A stretch of 32,073 nucleotides of DNA from assembly GCA_945878515.1 (NCBI GenBank), contig CAMCTL010000017.1:1-32073 (forward strand), written 5' to 3'. The notes beneath the pieces are model-generated. The model searched no databases and was not told the DNA's origin. It was given only the letters and a program-made list of their open reading frames with translations. Numbering within the stretch: the stretch's first letter is position 1; each line of letters opens with the position of its first letter. The DNA is from Flavobacterium psychrophilum (GTDB lineage Bacteria; Bacteroidota; Bacteroidia; Flavobacteriales; Flavobacteriaceae). A program made the position numbers and the translations under genes. Of this stretch, positions 6,092 to 12,331 are shown one piece after another.

Positions 6092-8020
6092 TTACTTCAC
6101 GAATCGTATAATTGCCATTTCGGTTGCTAAAAAAAGCAATGCAAATATAACAAACCATTTCCAAATTTGATTGTCTGTTCGGTCGGTTTGCAAGGTATCG
6201 AAAAAAGCACCGATTGAATCGATGGTTTTATAGTCGGAAACTGCATCTTCATTGGCTTGAGCCAAATCACTTTCGGTTCTATTATAATTGAAACTGATAT
6301 TTTGCAAAAGCGCTTTCTGGTTGTAAATGCCAAAATTCCCCGCTTGCTCCGGGAAATCATTGAAAGTCATTTTTACCTTATCGTTTAGGATTTGCTGTAT
6401 TGGAATAAAGGTTTCGAAATCGTTTTTGACTTTTAAAATTTGATCTTTGGATATAGTGGCATCAACCAAAAATGGATTATTATTGCCAATAGTCAAAGCA
6501 TTTACACCATTATTTTGATTATTTATGCCCATTTTGTAAAAAGTGGGAACAATCAAAGGTGATTGTTGAAAATTAGAATTTTCTAAATTAATTGGAGCAC
6601 TGAAAACATAAACGGAAGAAATTGGATTATTAATGGAAGTCAAGAACGCTGCTTGATCTTCATAATACAAAATCGCTGGATTAGAACCTGAAATTCCAAA
6701 TGAATTTTTTGTTTTTGGATATTGGAAATTATTGATTTTATTCTCGAAAACACCGCTAAACAAAGGATGATTGAAGTTGATTTTAGTCACTAATTTTTCT
6801 TTGTTTTCCAAAGATTTAAATTGGAGGTTTCCAAAGATTTTCAAAAATGAATTGAGATTTGCCGTTGAAACTTTCGCTGATGGAATCATAACCAAATTGC
6901 CACCTTTTTCAACAAATGATTTTAATGTGGTTTGTAAGGCTTGAGGAATTTCATCGAGTTCGTTTAAGATGATCGTATTTTGTTTTTCGAGGGCATTGTA
7001 ATCTAAAGTTTCAAGGGAAAAATTGTTGAAGTAGAATTCGTCATTGGTGTAAATTCGAGATAAAAAGTTCGATTTTTCAGCTGTTCCAATGCTGATGATA
7101 TTGTTCTTTTTTGGTTTTAAAATACTGAAATACAAGTTGTTGTCGTATTCCAATCCGTTGTCGATAATGGAAGCATAACCGTGGAAATCCTTTTTCGGAA
7201 TGGTGAAATAAATGGTTTTATCTTTGCTATCAAATTTCGTCAGCGTTTTTGCAATCAGCTTGTTTTGGTTGTACAAAGCCACTGGAAGTTCTTTTTCACT
7301 ATCTCCAAAAGCGGATAATTTTAAACCAATTTCGTAGAAATCATCCAAAGTTTGGTGAATGAAAACGCTGTCAATCGAAGAATTGTTTTTTTGTTGCGCT
7401 TCTGGAATAATGAAATAGGTATTAAAATCGCTGTCTATGGTTTTCAGTTGTTTGGATTCTAATCCAATGGCATCTGTAATCACAACAACATCTTTGTTGA
7501 AAACTGATTTTTTGGATTTTATTTTTGCCATTGCACTTTCAAATTGAAATGGTAAAGCACTATATTTCAAATTTAGTAATTCTTTTCGAATGGATTTGAT
7601 ATCGGTATTCCAAAAAGTTTCAGAATTGGTAATCAAGGAAAAAGTTTGATTTTCGGGCGTGTTTTCCAATAATTCTTGAACAGCTCTTTTTAGTAATTCG
7701 CCTTTTTGACCTTTGGCTTGCATTGAAAAGGAATTGTCCAAAACAATATACATTTCGTTGGAACTGTTTTTGGTGTCTTTGGCTTTGAAAAAAGGCTGTC
7801 CAAAGGCAATAATAATACAAGTTAACAAAAGCAAACGAGTAGCTAAAAGCAACCATTTTTTGATTTTAGAGCTCTTTCTGGTTTGAATAGAAAGCTCCTT
7901 TAGGAAGCGAACATTGGTAAAAAATTCCTTTTTGAATCGCCGCAATTGGAATAAATGAACCAGAATTGGTATGACCAACAAGAAGAGAAAATAGAGGATT
8001 TCTGGGTGTTTGAATTGCAT
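6092..8020 (-). CDS. BatA-type double-anchor VWA membrane protein
   Basis: This 642-residue protein has the Bacteroidetes aerotolerance-regulator architecture. The N-terminal domain carries two membrane helices (about 8-24 and 55-75) around the basic loop LFQLRRFKKEFF. A von Willebrand A-like domain follows, with the metal-site signature DNSFS at residues 95-99 (DxSxS) and VVVITDA further on. A long periplasmic middle region leads to a C-terminal membrane helix (WKWFVIFALLFLATEMAII). The VWA domain suggests protein-protein contact at the inner membrane. Other bat genes (batB-E) and a MoxR ATPase are not present here. It is the first gene of a probable operon with the dihydroorotase-like, DUF4870-like and esterase genes. 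The name BatA family is from domain layout; the original aerotolerance role in Bacteroides fragilis need not apply. Confidence 0.82.
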   Translation of the reverse strand: MQFKHPEILYFLFLLVIPILVHLFQLRRFKKEFFTNVRFLKELSIQTRKSSKIKKWLLLATRLLLLTCIIIAFGQPFFKAKDTKNSSNEMYIVLDNSFSMQAKGQKGELLKRAVQELLENTPENQTFSLITNSETFWNTDIKSIRKELLNLKYSALPFQFESAMAKIKSKKSVFNKDVVVITDAIGLESKQLKTIDSDFNTYFIIPEAQQKNNSSIDSVFIHQTLDDFYEIGLKLSAFGDSEKELPVALYNQNKLIAKTLTKFDSKDKTIYFTIPKKDFHGYASIIDNGLEYDNNLYFSILKPKKNNIISIGTAEKSNFLSRIYTNDEFYFNNFSLETLDYNALEKQNTIILNELDEIPQALQTTLKSFVEKGGNLVMIPSAKVSTANLNSFLKIFGNLQFKSLENKEKLVTKINFNHPLFSGVFENKINNFQYPKTKNSFGISGSNPAILYYEDQAAFLTSINNPISSVYVFSAPINLENSNFQQSPLIVPTFYKMGINNQNNGVNALTIGNNNPFLVDATISKDQILKVKNDFETFIPIQQILNDKVKMTFNDFPEQAGNFGIYNQKALLQNISFNYNRTESDLAQANEDAVSDYKTIDSIGAFFDTLQTDRTDNQIWKWFVIFALLFLATEMAIIRFVK

Positions 8021-8087
8021 TTTTCAAAGATAGTATTTTGATTTTATATTTTATATTTTGGTTTTCAGATTTTGTTGGAATTTAGAT

Positions 8088-8095
8088 TATATTTG
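8088..8095 (+). promoter_or_regulatory. -7 element for the lactonase gene
   Basis: TATATTTG fits TAnnTTTG. It is 129 bases upstream of the ATG at 8225. If used, the 12-bp tandem array lies entirely in the transcribed 5' leader. No well-spaced TTG is present, so this is tentative. Confidence 0.4.
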
Positions 8096-8105
8096 AAGAG
8101 TGAAA

Positions 8106-8219
8106 AACAATTTCAATAACAATTTGAATAGCAATATCAATAACAATATCAATAACAATAACAATATCAATAACAATTTCAATAGCAATTTCAATAGCAA
8201 TATTAAATTCAATAACAAT
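8106..8219. repeat. 12-bp tandem array, consensus AACAATNTCAAT
   Basis: Head-to-tail units start at 8106, 8118, 8130, 8142, 8160, 8172 and 8184, then a degenerate unit at 8196. Single half-units AACAAT occur at 8154 and 8214. The half-units AACAAT and NTCAAT look like an underlying hexamer. The array ends six bases before the ATG of the lactonase gene. On the plus strand it has almost no G and should be unstructured as RNA. Confidence 0.9.
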
Positions 8220-8224
8220 AACTA

Positions 8225-9337
8225 ATGAAAAAACTAAACAGTATTCTTCTTTCCATTGTAGCATTAACAACTTTGCAAGCCCAAAAAAACAAACTCAATT
8301 TGATTGTTGGAACTTATACCAAAGGCTGTGACAGCAAAGGAATTTATGTTTACGAGTTCGATTCGAATACGGGAGATTTCAGTCTTAAAAGTAATACTGA
8401 AAATATCATCAATCCAAGTTATTTAACTGTTTCTAGTGATAATAAATTCGTTTATTCGGTAAGCGAAAACGATAAAAAAAGTTCAGTTAGTGCTTTTGAA
8501 TTTGATTCAAAAACAGGAAAATTGGATTTTATGAATTATCAAAACCCAAATGGATTGAATCCTTGTTACATAATCAATGATGACAAAAACGTGATTACGG
8601 CCAATTATTCTAGTGGCAATATTTCAGTATTGGGTAAAAATAATGATGGAAGCATTGGAGAAGTTAAGCAAGTAGTTCAACATACTGGAAACAGCGTCAA
8701 TAGCAGAAGACAAGAAGCGCCTCACGCTCATATAGTGTATTTTTCTCCTTACAAAAAATATGTTTTGGCCAATGATTTAGGAACTGATAAAGTATATTTG
8801 TACCAAAATAATCCAGATTCCGCAACAGCAGTTTTAACGTTCAAAAGTAGTATTGCAGTAAAACCTGGAAGCGGGCCAAGACATTTGATATTTAGTAAGA
8901 ATGGGAAATACGTTTATGTTTTACAAGAATTAGATGGAACAATCAATTCGTTTAGTTACGCCGATGGAATTTTGAATAAAGTTGGTGAAACTACAGTTGT
9001 TTCCTCAGATTTCAAAGGAGATATTGGAGCGGCTGATATTCATATTTCTCCTGATGGAAAGTTTTTGTATGCCACCAATCGAGGAACGGCCAATGATATT
9101 ACAGCTTTTAAGATTTTGAAAAACGGAAAATTGGAATTCGTGCAAAGAACAAGTACTTTGGGAAAAGGTCCAAGAAATTTCAATATTGATCCAACTGGAA
9201 ATTTTCTTTTGGTAGGACATCAATACACCAATGACATCGTCATTTTTAAAAGAGATAAAAAAACGGGAAGTCTTAATGCTACTGGAAAAAAGATAGCATT
9301 ATGTTCTCCGGTTTGTTTGGTTTTTACAAAGATTTAA
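8225..9337 (+). CDS. Secreted lactonase-family seven-bladed beta-propeller
   Basis: This 370-residue protein has a signal peptide (MKKLNSILLSIVALTTLQAQ). Its body matches the lactonase / 6-phosphogluconolactonase (YbhE/Pgl) propeller family, with the opening blade LIVGTYTKGCDSKGIYVYEFD. Repeated blade motifs such as GPRHLIFSKNGKYVYVLQE, AADIHISPDGKFLYATNR and GPRNFNIDPTGNFLLVGHQ follow. EAPHAHIVYFSP around residue 160 corresponds to the conserved QxPHxH segment of the family. E. coli Pgl is cytoplasmic; the signal peptide here puts this member in the periplasm or outside the cell, so a role in the pentose phosphate pathway is unlikely and the lactone substrate is unknown. It is a single gene, divergent from the BatA-like gene, with the tandem array as its leader. 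Confidence 0.85.
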   Translation: MKKLNSILLSIVALTTLQAQKNKLNLIVGTYTKGCDSKGIYVYEFDSNTGDFSLKSNTENIINPSYLTVSSDNKFVYSVSENDKKSSVSAFEFDSKTGKLDFMNYQNPNGLNPCYIINDDKNVITANYSSGNISVLGKNNDGSIGEVKQVVQHTGNSVNSRRQEAPHAHIVYFSPYKKYVLANDLGTDKVYLYQNNPDSATAVLTFKSSIAVKPGSGPRHLIFSKNGKYVYVLQELDGTINSFSYADGILNKVGETTVVSSDFKGDIGAADIHISPDGKFLYATNRGTANDITAFKILKNGKLEFVQRTSTLGKGPRNFNIDPTGNFLLVGHQYTNDIVIFKRDKKTGSLNATGKKIALCSPVCLVFTKI

Positions 9338-9415
9338 TTTTTAAAGCGCTTTCTCGTCTGAACAACAATAAAATATATTTTTTATTCTTATTAGTTGGTA
9401 GATTCAAGTTTTAAT

Positions 9416-10360
9416 CTACAATTCAAATTTCCAGTTTTTCTGTTGTGATTCTGTTTGAAACGTCCACGCCAAAATACGGCTGGTCTTTTGTCCCTGAGCC
9501 ATATCAATCGTTTTTACTTCGACGACATTTACTTTGTTGAGTGTTTTGTATAAGCTGGCAAGATTCTCTTTTTTAGAAACCAAAGTGGTAAACCAAAGAC
9601 ATTGCATAGGGTATTTTGCACTTTCGAAAATCATTTGGGTAATGAAACCCAGCTCGCCACCTTCACACCATAATTCGGCGTTTTGTCCACCAAAATTAAG
9701 AACTGGTTTTGTCGTTCTGGTATTTTCGAGGTTGTTGACTTTGCGAATTGATGATTTTGTAGCTTCGTCTTCGGAATTATGAAACGGTGGATTGCAAATC
9801 GTAAGCGAAAATCGATCTTCGGGTGTAATGATATTTTTGAATATAAAGCGGGATTCGATTTGCAATTGTAAACTGATAAAATCCATTAATTTTGGATTGT
9901 CCTCAATGATTTTTTTGCAATTTTGAATGGCTATTTCGTCAATTTCTGTACCAACGAATGACCAACCATAAACTGAATTTCCCAAAATTGGATATATACA
10001 GTTTGCGCCAATACCAATGTCTAAAACTTGAACATTTTCGCCTTCTGGAATAACACCGTTGTTGTTGGAAGCCAATAAATCAGCAACATAATGTATATAA
10101 TCTACACGACCAGGAATTGGTGGACAAAGATAATTCTCTGGAATATCCCAGCTTTTAATTTCGTAATCTGCAATTAATAAGGCTTTGTTGAGTGCTTTTA
10201 CGGCTTGTGGATTACTGAAATCAATGGTTTCAATTGCATGCTCATTGAAACCGACATACTCCTTAAGTTCAGGACTGGAAGTGCACAACATTTCAAAATT
10301 ATATCCTAATCGGTGCTGATTTCTAGGATGGAGATTTGTTTTTTCGATGATAGGTTTCAA
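9416..10360 (-). CDS. rlmF: 23S rRNA (adenine(1618)-N6)-methyltransferase RlmF
   Basis: This 314-residue SAM-dependent methyltransferase modifies A1618 of 23S rRNA. The N-terminus contains the family signature LHPRNQHRLGYNF (10-22). The SAM-binding motif LDIGIGAN is at 113-120 and the adenine-N6 catalytic motif NPPF at 190-193, followed by HNSEDEA. Other family blocks are GGQNAELWCEGGE and GQKTSRILAWTF near the C-terminus. The start codon is TTG at 10358-10360: no in-frame ATG lies between it and the upstream stop, and the next internal Met is residue 24, beyond the conserved LHPRN block. A -7 match (TATATTTG, 10383-10390 on the minus strand) 22 bases upstream supports this start. The gene appears to be transcribed alone. 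Confidence 0.92.
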   Translation of the reverse strand: MKPIIEKTNLHPRNQHRLGYNFEMLCTSSPELKEYVGFNEHAIETIDFSNPQAVKALNKALLIADYEIKSWDIPENYLCPPIPGRVDYIHYVADLLASNNNGVIPEGENVQVLDIGIGANCIYPILGNSVYGWSFVGTEIDEIAIQNCKKIIEDNPKLMDFISLQLQIESRFIFKNIITPEDRFSLTICNPPFHNSEDEATKSSIRKVNNLENTRTTKPVLNFGGQNAELWCEGGELGFITQMIFESAKYPMQCLWFTTLVSKKENLASLYKTLNKVNVVEVKTIDMAQGQKTSRILAWTFQTESQQKNWKFEL

Positions 10361-10382
10361 TTTCGTTATCTTTATTTCAATG

Positions 10383-10390
10383 CAAATATA
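10383..10390 (-). promoter_or_regulatory. rlmF: -7 element for rlmF
   Basis: Minus strand TATATTTG fits TAnnTTTG, 22 bases upstream of the TTG start at 10360. Confidence 0.45.
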
Positions 10391-10498
10391 GTTGTTATAT
10401 GAGAATTTTAGATTGTAGACTTCAGATTTTAGATTGGTGTTGATAAATAATTTATTAAATCATAGATTTCTTATTTTAGCTTAGTCTTTATCAATAAA

Positions 10499-10530
10499 AT
10501 TTCAGATTTCTATGCTCAAAAATCTGAAAT
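10499..10530. repeat. Inverted repeat built from the TTCAGAT heptamer
   Basis: ATTTCAGATTT and AAATCTGAAAT form a perfect 11-bp stem with a 10-nt loop. It lies between thiN (stop at 10556) and rlmF and could act as a weak thiN terminator. The heptamer matches the tandem array at 3647-3681. Confidence 0.6.
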
Positions 10531-10555
10531 CTACAATCAAAATTCTACAATCATT

Positions 10556-11218
10556 TTAATCCCAACATTCCATCAACAACAATTCGCCTTCAATATGTTC
10601 TATAATGACTATTCCATCTTCTGCAACGTGATTGCTGCTTCCAGTTTTAAAACCAATAATTAAAGTTTCATTTTCCAACGGGTAAAATAAATTCTTAGAA
10701 CGAATGCCTGTTACATTGCCAATAGGAATTAAAGAGATAGTTGTATTCTTAGGATACCACTTTTCGTACGTTTTGGGCAGTAAAAATACTTTTGAATGGT
10801 CGTCTAGAATAACTATTTTTAAAAAATCCCTATATCGACTGATGTTGGTGATATTGGTTATGGTGTGATCAGCACGTTTTCCTGTTGCCCAAACTACATT
10901 TACAGCAGGAATTTTTCTTTCAATCAGGTAATCAAATGCTTTCTCTAAATCGGTTTTGTTTTGGTCTGGCGTGTAAACAATTTCTAGTGGATATTGTTTT
11001 TCTTTGTAATAATTGGGGTCGAAACCACGGTCGAAATCGCCCAAAAGAACATCGACTTTTATACCTAATTCCAAAACACGTTCTATAGCCGAGTCAAGAA
11101 CGATGACCAAGGGTGACCATTCAAGTAATTGTCCCAATAATTCAGGATTGCAGGAAGCTCCGTTGGCAATGATTAATGCAGGTTCTTGGTCATCTCGAAC
11201 AATATGGTGTGAGGACAT
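10556..11218 (-). CDS. thiN: Thiamine pyrophosphokinase
   Basis: This 220-residue enzyme transfers pyrophosphate from ATP to thiamine, giving thiamine diphosphate in one step. Family motifs are in order: LIIANGASCN (15-24), VLDSAI (40-45), the metal-binding LLGDFD (58-63), TPDQNKTDLEKAFDYL (83-98) and the active-site TGKRADHT (112-119). GDFD, DQNKTD and DHT are the classical thiamine pyrophosphokinase landmarks. The C-terminal beta domain that shapes the thiamine pocket is present (IRSKNLFYPL then TGSSNHV). The length is normal. The start ATG is well placed before a T/A-rich repeat region. No thiamine-biosynthesis genes or TPP riboswitch are visible next to it, suggesting a salvage-type single gene. 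It is not close enough to rlmF (195 bases) to assume an operon. Confidence 0.9.
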   Translation of the reverse strand: MSSHHIVRDDQEPALIIANGASCNPELLGQLLEWSPLVIVLDSAIERVLELGIKVDVLLGDFDRGFDPNYYKEKQYPLEIVYTPDQNKTDLEKAFDYLIERKIPAVNVVWATGKRADHTITNITNISRYRDFLKIVILDDHSKVFLLPKTYEKWYPKNTTISLIPIGNVTGIRSKNLFYPLENETLIIGFKTGSSNHVAEDGIVIIEHIEGELLLMECWD

Positions 11219-11220
11219 TT

Positions 11221-11301
11221 TATTTTAGATTTTAGATTTCTTATTTTAGATTTAAGGAAATAGAGTAAAGAATATAGAATAAAGAACAAAGAACAAAGAA
11301 T
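11221..11301. repeat. Low-complexity AGATTT and AAAGAAC direct repeats
   Basis: The region upstream of thiN holds three TTTTAGATTT-like repeats (11221-11254) and then AAAGAAC/AAAGAAT units (about 11276-11301). Neither encodes protein. They resemble other short tandem intergenic repeats in this window. Confidence 0.7.
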
Positions 11302-11382
11302 AATGAAAAAAGATTTTTTGTAAATGTATGAAAAATCTAAAATCAATAATCAGAAATTCTAGCCCAGACAGAAATGAAAAAC

Positions 11383-11476
11383 AAAACGGACTTAAAAACA
11401 TTAGTTTTGCTAGGTTTCAAGAACGACCAACGGAAGTTCCTTGAAAACTTTGGAAAACTGTTTTTAAGACCGTTTT
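11383..11476. terminator. 94-bp structured hairpin, candidate bidirectional terminator
   Basis: The 18-bp arms AAAACGGACTTAAAAACA (11383-11400) and TGTTTTTAAGACCGTTTT (11459-11476) match with one mismatch. Inside is a second stem, TTTCAAGAAC (11415-11424) with GTTCCTTGAAA (11436-11446), one base bulged. It lies 28 bases past the stop of the DUF4249 gene. Both strands run into T-rich sequence after the outer stem, the plus strand into T8. It could terminate transcription in either direction or be a small RNA or repeat element. Confidence 0.65.
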
Positions 11477-11504
11477 TTTTGTAATGAATGGCTGGATTGG
11501 CTCC

Positions 11505-12326
11505 TTATTTTACAACATAATTGCGGTAATCTGTTTCGGAAACATTGAAATAGCCTAAAGCAAAATTTTTCGAGTTGGTTTTGTTTAAAATATTTCCTCT
11601 TACTGTTGCCGATGGTGTGGCAAACGGACCACCGCTACTGCTACCAGCAATGGCAGTTAGTTTTCGCATATATTCAAAATAGCGTTTAGAAATTCCAAAA
11701 AGTGTAATGTCTAAATTGTCACCAGTTTTTATGTCTTCGTCACTAAATATGCCAAAATTTTGATTTCCTTGAGTAAAACTGTCGTCAAAAATGTCATAAG
11801 AAGGGATTGGAGATATATTTGATTTTGTTTTAAAAATGTAAAAATTGTCTGCATCTCCTGGATCATTAAAAAACGTTTTTATTTCGATGTTGTCTCCCGT
11901 AAATCCACCATCGTTTCTTTGGGCGATTTCGGTTATGGGCGCAACACTTTTTAAAGTTTCGGTTGCTGTAAATGTTTCTCCGTTTACTATTACCGTGAGT
12001 ATATAGGTTTCGTCGATTTTGGGAACAAAATCAGCACATAAATATTCGCCAGTATTAGGCGTTTCTACAAAATTGAATTTGGTGTTTTCAGAATTGGTTA
12101 TAAAAACCGTCGCTCCAGATACGGTTGGAATTACCGTGTTAAAATAAGCAGTAGTTGTAGTTAATTTTACTTTCTGGTTGTTGCCTAAAGTTCCTTTTTT
12201 CCATTCAATAGAAGCAAAAACTACTAGTTTTGGTGGCGCAGTATCTAGTGTAACATCAATTACATCCTCGCAGCTGAATAAGAGTACGGAAGTAATAAGA
12301 ACTAATAATATTTTATATGTTTTCAT
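11505..12326 (-). CDS. DUF4249 family lipoprotein
   Basis: This 273-residue protein starts with a lipoprotein signal: hydrophobic helix ILLVLITSVLLF then S-C-E-D, with the lipidated cysteine at residue 19. The mature start CEDVIDVTLDTAPPKLVVFASIEWKKGT, followed by an Ig-like stretch (VSGATVFITN) and DNFYIFKTKS, matches the DUF4249 family. Members are almost always encoded directly downstream of a TonB-dependent receptor, as here (5-base gap). By analogy with SusD and other outer-membrane partners, it is probably a surface or periplasm-facing accessory of that receptor. The ligand is unknown. Its stop is followed by the 94-bp hairpin at 11383-11476, which closes the operon. Confidence 0.85.
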   Translation of the reverse strand: MKTYKILLVLITSVLLFSCEDVIDVTLDTAPPKLVVFASIEWKKGTLGNNQKVKLTTTTAYFNTVIPTVSGATVFITNSENTKFNFVETPNTGEYLCADFVPKIDETYILTVIVNGETFTATETLKSVAPITEIAQRNDGGFTGDNIEIKTFFNDPGDADNFYIFKTKSNISPIPSYDIFDDSFTQGNQNFGIFSDEDIKTGDNLDITLFGISKRYFEYMRKLTAIAGSSSGGPFATPSATVRGNILNKTNSKNFALGYFNVSETDYRNYVVK

Positions 12327-12331
12327 AGTAA

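Noticed and set aside
8025..8032. TATCTTTG on the minus strand as promoter of the BatA-like gene
   Set aside because: It matches TAnnTTTG but is only five bases from the ATG, so transcription would begin at or inside the start codon; probably chance in AT-rich DNA.
8106..8219. Possible CRISPR array
   Set aside because: Units are contiguous and short with no spacers, and no cas genes are present.
8082..8270. 62-codon minus-strand frame of alternating Ile, Val, Glu and Asp
   Set aside because: It is the translation of the 12-bp tandem array, which stays open because 12 is a multiple of three. It overlaps the lactonase start and has no homologous pattern.
9398..9419. GTAGATT/AATCTAC hairpin as terminator between the lactonase gene and rlmF
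   Set aside because: Only 7 bp, without a T run on either strand, and it overlaps the rlmF stop codon.
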